DNA of 64,000 bases from Apostichopus japonicus (Eukaryota; Echinodermata; Holothuroidea; Aspidochirotida; Stichopodidae), in assembly GCF_037975245.1 (NCBI RefSeq), contig NC_092581.1, positions 20,420,303 to 20,484,302 on the forward strand, written 5' to 3'. This document shows, one piece after another, positions 50,301 to 61,065 of the stretch. The notes beneath the pieces were generated by a model, which saw only the letters and a program-made list of their open reading frames with translations, did not search any database and was not told where the DNA came from. The first letter of the stretch is position 1. Every line of letters starts with the position of its first letter. The position numbers and the translations under genes were made by a program.

Positions 50301-53300
50301 TGAATTAAGCATTTAAGGCATATATAATATACAGTACATACTGTACAGTATGTACCCAATTGTGACTTAAAAAGATACATATGAAATGCAGTTATCCTTA
50401 TATTCCTCTTGCAACTTTCACTCTATACTGTATGTATCCCATTTCATCTTTCAAAAGCTCATGAAAGCCTAGAGTGAGTATTGCATACTTATGAATGATT
50501 CACATAAATACCTGTACTGCAGAAGACACCAGCATCTTCATTATGGTCACTATTTTCAACTCCCCAACCACTGTGAAACAACTATCTAGGCAGTTTTCTG
50601 TAGGATGTCATCAGCTTCCTAACTATGTATGACGACTCTAGTTATTTCTCTTGAAACTCTCACCCACTGAAGTTTGAGCTAACCTCAGCCATGCCTATAA
50701 TGTTCCATCCCACCTCCCAAAATCTCACAAAGTGCTATGGTGGGTGGTTAATGCATCCATATGAAATGTTTCCACTTTACCTATACTGCAGCGGACACCA
50801 GCATCTTCATTATGGGCACAATTATGAACTCCCCATCCTCTGTGAGAACAACTGTCTAAGCGGCTTTCGTAACCAGAGCAAGAGACTTCATCCAGCCAGA
50901 TTTCTCCATCGCCTTGACCAAATGGAGGAGTGTCTTCAGCATCTCCTAGTCCAAGCTGACGACAGACAACGTTTGCATCAATTAAAGTCCAACCATCATC
51001 ACAAACAGTTCCCCAGCTACCATCGTAGTATATTTCAACTCTACCCTCGTATGTTGATCCGTCCTGTAGTCGCAAGTCACCATTACCTGAAAGGGACAGC
51101 ATGTAACTTTACAAAAACTTGCAGATTCGGAAGCAAAGTGTACAGCACGTTAAACAAATGCAGCTGTTGACAGATTAAAAGGACAGTCCAAGTGAACATT
51201 TATTTTTCGACTGTTGAAAGAGAAACATAGTGTAAAAGCATCCTCGTGAAATCATTGTGATATTTTTATATAATTGCATTGTCATATTTATGCCATTGAA
51301 ACAAACAGGAGTGACGTCATTGTTGCACATGTTTAAGTTTTCAATCTATTGTTTTTAATTTAGATTGCACTGGATTCTGAACAACTTTTTCTATGAGAAT
51401 GTGAATTTACAAATAGACACATTGGCTATACAGTAGTTTTCATATTGTGATGATGCATCCCAATGTAAATGGGTGACTTTTTGCACGAAATAAATTTGGT
51501 TGTAGACTGTCAAACACACTTTCCTCTCAGTTTAGAGTGACTGAGTTTCAATGTTTCGTCTAATTCTTGAGAAATGACCCTTTCAAAATTTGAAGCTCAT
51601 CTGTGGAAGTAGCTGGACTATTAAGACTAACACACATACCATCAATGAAAGTGCCTGGACTACTAAGACTAACACACAGACCATCAATGAAAGTGGTTGG
51701 ACTACTAAGACTTACACATCCACCATGAATGAAAGTGGCTGGACTACTAAGTCTAACACACAGACCATCAATGAAAGTGGCTGGACTACTGTACTAAACT
51801 TACACACAGACCATCAGTGAAAGTAGCTAGACTACTGTCAAACACACAGACCATCAATGAAAGTGGCTGGACTACCTAAGTCTAACACAGACCATCAATG
51901 AAAGTGGCCGGACTACTAGGACTAACACACCCTCTAGTTAATATGAAGTTTAAAGGATATGTTTTGGTTGAAGGTACAGTAATACAATTAATTAAAAAAC
52001 AGATTGACATTAACAGGAATTCACTGAGAATCTGACATTATCATCATTTTAATAGCTTTAATTCCAGAGTTTTAGCTAATTGAAAGCTGAAAGTCTTAAC
52101 AACATGAATTTTGAAACATTAATAGCACTCCAATTTGTCCTTTGGTTTACGACATATCAAGATTAAACTTATGACTAAAGTCATCATTAAAAGTCAGTAC
52201 ATTTTGAAGAAAAACATACAACACTGTCAATTGTGTTTCTGTGACATCAAACATGTTTGCATTAATACTTCACTGAAAATCAAAAATCAAATAAAAAACT
52301 CTTCAAATTCAAATCAATTTTCAACTGCACTATCCTATCACCTCTGAATATGTTTGCTGAGTTCACCTGTAAGGTAGTATTGTACCTTTCTTGGATTGTG
52401 TTAATTATTAAGCATAAATCAATCAATCAATCTTTCTTTATTTATTTATCTGTCAGTCTGTCTGTCAGTATGTCTGTTTGTCAGCCAGTCAGTCAGCCTA
52501 TCTATCTGTCTGTCAGTCAGTCAGTCAGCCAGTCTGTCTGTCTGTCTGTCTGTCTGTCAGTCAGCCAGTCTGTCTGTCTGTCAGCCAGTCAGTCTATCTA
52601 TCTATCTGTCTTTCTGCCAGCCAGTCAGCCGGTCTATCTGTCAGCCAGCCAGTCAGCTGGTCAGTTTATTTGTCTGTCTGTCTATCCATTATGTTAAAAC
52701 AAAAAACTGTAGAGTTGAAGATTGCCCTTGCTGCAGCTACTGTAGGCTGAATCATTATCACCAATAGAGATCTGTATATACTGTACATGTAGAAAAGTGC
52801 TCAGTGTCTTTTGTGTGAAGCTGCACAAGTGCTGTAGATGTCAATTTATTCACTGACAACTACAGTACCATATTGCAATCATTTTTGTTTTTTTTCGGTG
52901 CTGAAAGCTTTCCTTCTGTAACCACATTATTAAGAGGTTATTCTTTTTCACAGGAATAAACCCTGTGGTAAAGAATCAGCAAAATTAAAGACATTTTTTG
53001 AAACAAGGTACAGTAACAGTCCGGAGACGTTGCAGCCATGCTGTGTAAACAAAGATCTTCTACATGAAATACATGGTCTACACTGTGTCATGAATGCATT
53101 GCCACAAACCTCCAAATGTAATACACACCAACAACTGTGCATAGATGCATGCTCTTGCACGTGACCTGCCAAACTCCAATTAAACAGAACAGAACGAGAG
53201 GTACGTGACATGCTGAAATTCTATTCATAACGACTTTATTAATATGTGCCATACACAGTACTGTATGTATGTCAATAAACACAGTTAACAATATTGAAAT

Positions 53301-54109
53301 CATCCTTTGATTCAAACTGCCTAGTTACTGTTGTCAAGTGTTCTTGGGTGTACAGTGTTACGCTATGGAGACCAGTTTCTGTTTACAAAACATTATATCC
53401 TGATGGAGTGTCTCTTGACCTCTTTATAAGTTAGTTTAATTTTCTCATTCTCTACCAATGGGTTAATTCCTGTGGAAAAGAATGACTGTACTGTAGGTAT
53501 ACCTCATCATAATGATGTGATCATAGGGAACAGTCAACACTGTGAAGAATGATTGAGGCAGCCATGATTGGCAATCCTTTGTGTGTCTTTATGGAATGCA
53601 TGACAATTACGACCTTTAAAGCTAAATGTGCTGGTTTGTGGCGTAACATGGTATTCATCTTTGGAATACGACAGTAATCAAGTAAAATTCCTGTCAGCCT
53701 TTATCCGCTACATTAGTTTTCCTGGCATAGTTTTCGTACATTAGTTTTCCTGACATAATCATGGACATCAAATATGAATGTAAGAGACTGACTTCGGTCA
53801 GTTTGCGGCTTTGATAAGCCAACGAGGCCTCTTCGCGAGTTCCTGCTTTCAGGAGGATCTAAAATACATGCATACATACATACATAAATTGCAAATGAAG
53901 GTTCATTCCAATAGCAGTGTTCTGTTTGTCTGTCCTAATGTGCAGTTGTAGAAGCTCCACAGTGTACAGGTATAATTTGCTACCACATCCACTCATGCAT
54001 ACTGTACTTGACCGTCCCACTTACCTTGACCGAGAGCACAGCTAAAAATATGACTCAGCAATATCACTTTCAAGAATATCATTATCTTCATGACTCCCTT
54101 TAATTCCAT
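37661..54109 (-). CDS. SRCR-domain transmembrane receptor, copy B (six exons, intact)
   Basis: Exons on the minus strand: 54,109-54,025, 51,086-50,781, 47,625-47,293, 41,624-41,292, 40,291-39,968, 38,364-37,661. The total is 2,085 nt, or 694 residues. Every junction is phase 1 with AG acceptors and GTAAGT, GTAAAG or GTGAGT donors. The product is a type I membrane protein: signal peptide 1-28, four group A SRCR domains (about 29-130, 131-241, 242-352, 353-460), TM about 463-490 and a Pro/Gln-rich tail to 694. The tail has PPAY (537-540) and PSAP (681-684). SRCR receptors bind microbial or host ligands, and the SRCR families of sea urchins are expanded and linked to immunity. The ligand and tissue are not visible here. 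No gene name is assigned because SRCR multigene families cannot be matched one to one. Confidence 0.85.
38365..39967. other. Last intron of gene B
   Basis: 1.6 kb without the hAT element found in copy A. The empty target CTTGGGAT is at 39,491-39,498. GACCTTTGACCTC repeats lie at 39,370-39,480 and 39,535-39,730. Confidence 0.6.
39968..40291 (-). CDS. Copy B SRCR domain exon (SRCR4)
   Basis: 324 nt, acceptor CACCCATTCCAG, donor TATTG|GTGAGT. Domain: [69 protein letters not shown]. Six cysteines. Against copy A most nucleotide differences change the amino acid. Confidence 0.85.
40292..41291. other. Intron between SRCR3 and SRCR4, copy B
   Basis: Non-coding counterpart of 17,176-18,180. It has a poly-C run at 40,686-40,701. 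Confidence 0.5.
41292..41624 (-). CDS. Copy B SRCR domain exon (SRCR3)
   Basis: 333 nt, acceptor TGCTGCTTCATCAG, donor GCTACTG|GTAAGT. Domain: [65 protein letters not shown]. It is closest to SRCR2 in the same gene, including flanking intron sequence, so the two arose by exon duplication. Confidence 0.85.
41805..44320 (-). mobile_element. DIRS-like retrotransposon remnant, copy B
   Basis: Minus-strand frame 43,561-43,016 reads [12 protein letters not shown], then [20 protein letters not shown], then [28 protein letters not shown], and SFIAKNQ. This is the order and wording of DIRS tyrosine recombinases. The frame breaks, then WCPVRV follows in another frame. Upstream (43,988-43,686) APFWPRRP resembles the end of the DIRS RNase H region. 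Sequences CTTACCTGTCTCCTC in both orientations (41,815-42,410) may be the inverted and internal complementary repeats of such elements. Frameshifts make it non-functional. No reverse transcriptase core was found. Confidence 0.65.
42617..42855 (-). mobile_element. tRNA-derived SINE inside the DIRS remnant, copy B
   Basis: Counterpart of 19,531-19,770, with the tail at the low-coordinate end and a degraded head near GGCACCAGCATTAACC. Confidence 0.65.
44321..47292. other. Intron between SRCR2 and SRCR3, copy B only
   Basis: Deleted from copy A. It includes a moderately GC-richer stretch (45,500-45,660) with the inverted repeat AAGCAGTTC-GTG-GAACTGCTT, and an octamer/CCAAT dyad at 46,615-46,673. 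No coding exon was recognised. An alternative promoter is possible but unsupported. Confidence 0.4.
46615..46673. promoter_or_regulatory. Dyad with CCAAT arms around an ATTTGCAT octamer
   Basis: A 14-bp perfect inverted repeat, ATTGGTTGAGTGCC (46,615-46,628) and GGCACTCAACCAAT (46,660-46,673), flanks a 31-base loop. The loop contains ATTTGCAT (46,630-46,637) and ATCTGCATAT. Octamer plus CCAAT boxes are promoter-like, but there is no TATA or transcript evidence. Confidence 0.25.
47293..47625 (-). CDS. Copy B SRCR domain exon (SRCR2)
   Basis: 333 nt, acceptor GTTTCCTCATCAG, donor GCTACTG|GTAAGT. Domain: [75 protein letters not shown]. Six cysteines. The exon is missing from copy A owing to the 7.7 kb deletion. 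Confidence 0.85.
47626..50510. other. Intron between SRCR1 and SRCR2, left part
   Basis: Copy B only. 47,821-47,960 is GC-richer with ATGCATGTGCATATTGG. 48,440-48,540 and 48,640-48,670 resemble parts of the hAT element of copy A (CCCATTGACTTAGTGTG, TACCTTCCAAACAAC). TACWGTA words are dense after 49,680. No exon was found. Confidence 0.4.
50511..50610 (-). pseudogene. Decayed 3' half of a second SRCR1-like exon
   Basis: Minus-strand sequence aligns with the end of SRCR1: CLDSC, a one-base deletion, then [19 protein letters not shown] before a GTATTT in place of the donor. The C-terminal motif cysteine of NCAHNEDAG is replaced (NSDHNEDAG). The 5' part of the exon is not recognisable. It lies about 170 bases downstream of SRCR1 in gene orientation. 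Confidence 0.7.
50781..51086 (-). CDS. Copy B SRCR domain exon (SRCR1)
   Basis: 306 nt, acceptor TGTCCCTTTCAG, donor AGTATAG|GTAAAG. Domain: [78 protein letters not shown]. Complete with six group A cysteines. More diverged from SRCR2-4 than those are from each other. Confidence 0.88.
51600..51930. repeat. 42-bp minisatellite
   Basis: About eight units of GAAAGTGGCTGGACTACTAA followed by GACTAACACACAGACCATCAAT. Copy A has about three to four units (20,425-20,570). Because 42 is a multiple of 3, one frame stays open, but it is not a gene. Confidence 0.9.
52442..52684. repeat. (CTGT/CAGT)n microsatellite, copy B
   Basis: Tetramer-rich tract matching 20,838-21,137. Confidence 0.95.
53759..53886 (+). 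mobile_element. SINE 3' portion, copy B
   Basis: Counterpart of 22,350-22,479, including the (ACAT)n tail. Confidence 0.65.
54025..54109 (-). CDS. Copy B signal-peptide exon
   Basis: ATG at 54,109 gives [18 protein letters not shown] then [10 protein letters not shown], a secretory signal. The donor is GTCAAG|GTAAGT, phase 1. Two conservative changes distinguish it within the first ten residues from copy A. The sequence just upstream (AGTATACAGTACAGTAG) carries two TACAGTA additions absent from copy A. Confidence 0.8.
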
Positions 54110-56506
54110 CAGTATACAGTACAGTAGTAACTCACCGACTGAAAAGGAAGAAGAAGCACAAAAAATATAAAAATAAAAACTAACTGACTGAGTGGCTGGC
54201 TGAGTGATGCCTCACCAATATTTTGTATGAGAAAGCATTCCTTGCCCTACAGTAACATGAACAGTAGGATGTTCATCTGTAAAGCTGAGCTTTCTGATAC
54301 TTATAATTTTCACTAAACTTTTACCTACTGTACATGTTGACTTCTCATGACCTTTGAACTTAGGAATAGGGCTCTTATATTCAATAAGGTGGTGGATCTA
54401 CAGTACATTCCAAGTACTGTATGAATGAAATCCAACATGGACAAAATAATGCACCATCGCATCCATTCCTCTTGCCTCAAAATCAATGGCAGCCCATTTT
54501 GGCTATACATTATGACTATCAAACCAAAATGGAATATACTTTTATTTGATCAACCCTACTGTACAGTACATTAGCTGCTTGTTTAACACAGCATAGACTA
54601 TGTTATACATCAATTGAAGACCAAAATTGCGTGCCGCCCTCTGAAAAAGTTAACTTTCTGTTGCTTGCAAGTGAAGTTGTTTTCTTAATCCTACAAAATG
54701 CAGACAGTAATGAAACGTGATACCTTGTTATCTTTAATCTGGATCTGAGTCCATTGCTGCTACTGTGTTGTGGGTATTGACCATACAGTAGCTGGAAGCT
54801 GCATGTATTGACTGTACACTAGGGTCTAATACTGACAGTAGCAAGCTGTGTGTATATTTTCTGGGACTGATGGTGGTGTCTAACACTTCTGTTACACCTC
54901 ATTCGAAACTAGGTCAGATGACTGGCATCAGAGGTTTCTTTGTGCGCGAGTCTTCACTCCCTTTTTAAAAGTGAACACTCCCAATGAGACAGTGTTCTGT
55001 GTGTACTAGTATACAGCTGTTTACTTGATATGAAATGGCACCAAATGCATAACAATAGATTGTGGGCGTATGTATTGAGTCAAATTACAAAACGAAATTC
55101 CTTTAGGTGCTGAATCATCTGAGGCATGACAGTGCAATACAATACCTATAGCCACCTGCCAAAGTGCTTGTCTATACAGTATATACTGTACGTTAAATTT
55201 TATTTTATTTTCAATATCATGGTATTGCAGACTTGCTAATGGTAAATTGAGAATTGAGCTGCATTAAAGTGCTTCAAAAATATAAACAAATACGAAAGAC
55301 TTGGTTTGATTTCTACCAGAGTTTCTTCACATCTCAAAGTGCTTCATAATATTCAAATTTGAAAGACTTGAATTAATCCCTACCAGAGTTTTGTTCACAT
55401 CTCAAAAATTGGAAACTAGTTTTTTCAACTAAATCAATAGAAATTATTGATTAATTTTGTTCATGAAATTATTGATTAATTTTGTTCATGCATGTGTAAA
55501 GCATTTGCACACACAAAACATATGACTGACTAAGTAGTATACTTTTATACACGTATAACACTCATCTTATGGTAGCATAAAGTACAGTGTATTTTGACAT
55601 TCTCTTCCTGGGGAGGGATTTAGTGGTTGAAAGCTTAAACCAGAGTAAAAGGTTTCGATTGTCACTCTTTATTAATACATTACATGAACAGTACTATGGT
55701 ACCACCAGTTAAAGCAAAAAAAAAAACCTATCAATTTCAAAGTAACAGTCAACTGTAATGTATACAAAGGTCTTTGAACATGTAAAGTTCACAGTACTTA
55801 CTGTGTATGCTAATTACTGTTGTATTTTGTACTAGTTATGAACGTTCAGCCTAGTTAACCTAGGTGCCTAGGCGAACAATACTAAGAAAGAAATTTAATC
55901 AATGAAACACTTGAAATGCCATACGATGCAAACACAGAACACGCACACCTTAATAGCACTTACAATGTTCTCGATTTCAAGAAAGTTTTATGAAATATTG
56001 ACTATAGAAGACAGGAGACTGAAGCCAATATATATACTGTAGATATTTCTTCGTGGTCATTTTGCTAATTAGAGAGCTAAAAGAGATTGCATAGATCCCA
56101 CCCTCCCCCCCCCCCCCCCTTTATGCAAGAAATATGATTGCTCAAGTATGGGTACATTGGTCAATCTTGCACAGCTTTCCCACAATGCCATTGGAATCTG
56201 AGTTGCCAAATGTCAGCAAGTACTGTACAGTAGGAACAGGAAGCCAGAGGGCAATGTGATTTCTTGCCTTCAAAGGTTTACACACATTCACCAGATAGGC
56301 AACTGATTCAATGGCTACAGGTTACAAAGTCCAGAACCAAAACATTCCAAGAGTTTCAGTTACATTATAAAATTTGCTCAAAATTCCACATAACTATCTG
56401 ACATTTGTAGAGCAAGTGAGTTAAATTTGTCCAAGAATTAAGTGAGAACCTGAAAAGATCAGAGTTGTCCATCTCATTTATTCACTCACTTGTGGGCAGC
56501 AAAGAA

Positions 56507-56740
56507 TTATTTCAGTGGTACGAAAGGAATTTACAGTATAGAATTTTTATTCCAAAATGTTTAATTATTCAGAAAGAGTGCACAGTCTTCCTATCTAGAG
56601 ATGAAAAATAAACACACAGATGTTATTTCAGTAGTACTGTAAAGGAATTTACAGTATAGAATTTTTATTCCAAAATGTTTAATTATTCAGAAAGAGTGCA
56701 CAGTCTTCCTATCTAGAGATGAAAAATAAACACACAGATT
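56507..56740. repeat. 116-bp tandem duplication
   Basis: TTATTTCAGT to CACACAGAT is present twice (from 56,507 and from 56,623). Copy A has one unit near 24,416. Confidence 0.85.
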
Positions 56741-57718
56741 CTCAACATATTGAGCAAATGGACATTTTCTTTTACCAATTTTATGCTATTGTTATTAAGG
56801 AATTGAGAGTTACAAGCCATTGTTATAACAGTGCTGTGAAATATTTTCACAACATGCTGCCAAAGTCATCTGGTATGAATCACTGAGAATATGGCCAATT
56901 TTGAGACTGTATGAGATATAACCTGGTTTACCCTTGGAGCCAAGTTTTGACCAGTTGAGATAACTTGCTCTGAGCCCTTGAAGCTCAGAGCTGTGAAAAC
57001 TGATGTGGATCACTTGAATGTGTTTACAGCAGTAAACATAAGATTATCAAGTAATATTTCATTTCCCAAATAACTATATTTATATCGTTGAACATCACTT
57101 GAGATTTATGTTATGTTGAGTCCATTCACAAAACTAAACTGACCTGGACAAAACTATGTTCACCAAAAGACAATTATAGCATTGGAGAACTCACAGATTA
57201 CTTGTAGCTTTCATTGGAGCTATCATGTTGACAAGGATTACAAACTGTTACACATGTTGACCCCATTTGACCTCTACCAATTTTGATAGGGATCTTGCAC
57301 TCACCATGCTGGATCTACTAAGTAAGTATCAAATCCCACAAATATGTGCATTTTGAGTTATCATGTTTACAACGTTTTCAGACTTTGACCTCTGCTGACC
57401 ATGAATGACCTTTAAACTTCACAAAAATGGAAATTGTTCTTATAACTCAATAAGATGGATCCACATACCTAGTACAGTAGGAAGTTAATTCCACCATGAA
57501 CTTAAAGGTAATGAACTTGAGTGATGTTGTCTACAAGCAAGAGTACATACAGTATGCTTGTCCATAGGTTCCATGGATAACAGCTAACACTACGGCCATC
57601 TTGAATAGCAAAGCCATTTCTGTGTCGGTTCTGTGTCTGTGCATATACTGTACAGTAGCTTTTACTGAAGGAATGCTTATATCGCAGTCTATCGCAGGTA
57701 AGAACTCATGTGTTTAAG

Positions 57719-57966
57719 GAGTGTTAGCTCAGTGGTTAACGCGGGTGCCTTTCAATCATAAAGTCCAGAGTTCGAGTCACACCAAGATTAATGTATGTCG
57801 TCCAGTTACAGAGTTGTTGACAATTGTCGATTCGTAATCATGGACGTTAAAATATGAATCTAAGAGACTGACTTCGTTCAGCTTGCGGCTTCGATAAGCC
57901 AATAATGGCTTCTTCGTGAGTTCCTGCTTGTAGGAGGGTCTAAAAAACGTACATGTACATACATTA
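57719..57966 (+). mobile_element. Full-length tRNA-derived SINE
   Basis: The head has A box TTAGCTCAGTGG (57,724-57,735) and B box GAGTTCGAGTC (57,769-57,779) at tRNA-like spacing. It is followed by a hairpin-rich core (GACTTCGTTCAGC, GGCTTCGATAAGCC, GAGTTCCTGC) and an ACAT-rich tail. The anticodon arm does not fold as a functional tRNA, so this is the best-preserved SINE member here and not a tRNA gene. Confidence 0.75.
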
Positions 57967-60900
57967 TCACAGAACTGATCCAGTATGGCATCGCAAACTG
58001 CTATGCATAATGGTCAAATTGTTATAAGTTCAAAGATGCATAGCAGTGTTTAAACATAGTATTTTAGTGTTAGGCCTATAACTAATTGATCTTTACTACA
58101 CATCTTATTACCTATGCCTCGGTTATACAGTACTGTATGTGAATATAATGTCAGTACTTGTGAAATCATTGCATCTTGCAACTACTGTAAGCCATGCTAG
58201 TGTACAACTGAAGTTTGGGTTAGGAAAGCTATTCCTGGCCTAAGGAGAGTCAAGATAATCTTTTAGTATACATACATGTATATATACTGTTTAAGTGTTT
58301 ATATACTGTTTATAGCAACTCTTCTGAGACCTCATGAAAAGGCTCACATTACAACATCAGAGGCCAATAGTTATATCAACCCGCCCAGACTAATAAGGGC
58401 ATGACAATCAATAATATACGCTAGGTTAGTCTTGCAATGAAATAAATCAAAAACTTGTTGATCTGTGATCTGTTGATTGAGTGATCTTTGGAGTTTGGAG
58501 ACCATCTGCTATGGTCGATCGATGCTGTAATGAACATTGCAAAATCAGTAATGATCAGTCCTACATCCAAAACAATATATTGATTGTAGCTTACCTGAAG
58601 ATGTACATGTTACTGTCTGTTGATATGGTGCAGCATAGGACTGTAACCCAGCATAACTAAGGCCTAGCCTGGGCTGCCGGTAATGCACTGAGTACAGTCT
58701 GTAGGTTTTGGTAAAGTTTGACAATCCTAGCCTGGCCTACCATTAGTAATTCATAGTAGTTCATGCTGGTTTGGGGTTTTGTGAACTTATCCTTTGAGTG
58801 AACTTCCATACCAGACATAAATCAAAGTGTCCAAAATGTCATTTAGTGATCCTACGTAGCATAGGCTTTAGTCTGACTTTAATAATATACACCTAGGCCT
58901 AGCCAAGACTGGCAAAGGGCTATGTTAGGCCTTACGCTCACCAAAATTTATAGAAGCCACTTCCAGCTTGTCCCTTGCAACAAATTGAAGACCAACAACT
59001 CAAACAAAAGTGTTAACCTACATTGCTTTTTTACGTAGTCTCCATGTTAGACAATGAAGTACAGTACCCAGATATAGTAAAGGCTGTATAATTAAAGCAC
59101 GTACGTAATTGACGCACCTTAAAATATTACTAGCAACGATACAGCAGGCAACCTAAACTTTTCAAGCTGATCAGAGTCACATATTTTTTAAGCTTAATTG
59201 AATCCATTTCAGGTATGTACTGATCAAATTGTGTTTTTTTAAAGCTTTGAACACTTCCCCCCCCCTCCCCACAAGTTTTGCAAGGATTTTGGTATTTGGA
59301 AGTCTAGCTTACTCCCTAAAATTAACCAAAATTACCTCAGTATGAATTATGATACCACTAGCTCTTTGGGACCTGACCTATCTGAGCTTGGAGGCTCAGC
59401 ATAGCAAACAGCATCTATAGTCAATTGATGATACCTATTTAGTTAGCTTAAATCGATGTGTCAGTTTTGGATTATAAAAGAACTATAGACATGACAGACA
59501 TTTTGTGGCCAAATTCTGCTTAATTGCACAAAGCATACAGTTAAGATTGATTTGGATTTTTCCTTGATAGTTGATCAATTCCTTAAGTGTGTCATTATGA
59601 GCCCACCATGCTACTCCTAATTGCATATTAAGAAGCCTAAGATTTAACACAACAGAGGCCTTGTTGTAAGCCTAGGCTACCTTCCAAGCAAATGATGATG
59701 AGATTAAAGTGTTTGTGGTAAATCATGTATGCATCCTTTTTGAGGTAAAGAAGGGATAAATTGTATTTCATGACAACTTAAAGATTACCGTAAGTATGTT
59801 GTCACCATGCATCACCAAAGGCATCTTAGAGTTAACAATATTTGAAGAGTAATTTACAAAATGAAACAATATAATATATTACAGAAAAAGAGACTACTTG
59901 TAATGTTAACTGTAGACAACAATGTACCTTGGAAGACTGCTAAATTAGCTGCAATACACATTTATAGGCATACAGGCTGTAGGCCTGCATTAATATTCAA
60001 TAACGACATGAACGTTGTAAAAAATAGGAACAGCATGCCAATCATTAATAAAGCGACATATTCTTTAAAAGCCTATAGGCTTAACCATTTTTTTTTTGGA
60101 TCAAGTGCATCCAGTGTTTCTCTATTTGAAAATGTAAAATATTGTTACGCTAAGATTAGAATTCCGTCGAAACCTCGTTATAACGTAGGCACCCTTTGCG
60201 CGAGTCAATGTTTTGGGTGTAACCAGACGGCGCGATCAACCTTGCAAAGCGTATTGATGTGGCTTCTATGTATAATTTCTGTGCTTAGGCTACGTAACGA
60301 TAGACTACGTGTTAGGCTTTGTAAACTAGCCTGGCTTATGGATTTCCGTGAACGTACCTTGCAAAGAATCAAAAGAAGTTGTCCAATAACTTCACTTATT
60401 GATATGAACTGTATGTAAGATCGCGTACAAATACTATAACTAGTTACAGATATTCAACACTTTCATATCTGTTGTACAGTATTAAATAGTAGCTGAACTT
60501 CTGAAGTAATACTCATGACTCAGCGGAAACCAGCAACGTTCATTCTTGGTATACGGCCACACGAAAAGGGAAAATCCCGCAGAAAGGTAGACTATACAAT
60601 TATAGGTATGACTATGTACCCAATAGAATCATAGGGGTGCGGAGTTGTACACTACTCTCCCCTTTCAACCTCACACAATAATTCAAAGCAGTTACTGTTA
60701 CGACCGTGCATTTAGTCATATAGTGCGAGGGTGGGGCTGCGGGGCACAGTTGATCATGGGGCACAGTGAATCACTTCATATAATTTAAAAGAAATAGATT
60801 ATGTATAGTGCCATCTAATTTACCTTCACACTAAAGCCATTACCCACAGAAAAATTACCAGTGTAGCTGCAGTACCAAAAAACTTTGGAAGCATTTATTG

Positions 60901-61065
60901 TTTTTCATTGTCTATGTGTAAATTGTTGCTGCTCATCATCCAAGCGGAAGCTAGTCACTTCGCCCAACAACCATTTCGCCCAAATTGCCATTTAGACCAA
61001 CCTTACCATTTCGCCCAACCTTGTTGGTCATTTCGCCCAACCAGCATGGTCATTTCGCCCGAAAA

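Larger units (their letters stand above)
51087..54024. other. Intron 1 of gene B
   Basis: Contains the 42-bp minisatellite (51,600-51,930), the CTGT/CAGT microsatellite (52,442-52,684) and a SINE part (53,759-53,886). TACWGTA words are many. No exon was recognised. Confidence 0.5.
54110..60950. other. 5' flank of gene B, no further gene recognised
   Basis: Counterpart of 22,714-28,930. Holds a 116-bp tandem duplication (56,507-56,740), a GACCTTTAAAC-type repeat (57,250-57,500) and a full SINE (57,719-57,966). The TACWGTA density is the highest in the window. Open frames such as 59,861-60,418 have no supporting feature. Confidence 0.4.

Noticed and set aside
51590-51820. Thr-rich open frame
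   Set aside because: Produced by a 42-bp minisatellite, which keeps frame by length.
57721-57790. Possible tRNA gene
   Set aside because: A and B boxes are present, but acceptor and anticodon stems do not pair, and the sequence continues into the SINE core found at other loci.
59861-60418. 185-codon open frame in the 5' flank of gene B
   Set aside because: The copy-A counterpart (27.8-28.4 kb) does not keep it open across its length, and its sequence resembles no family I know.
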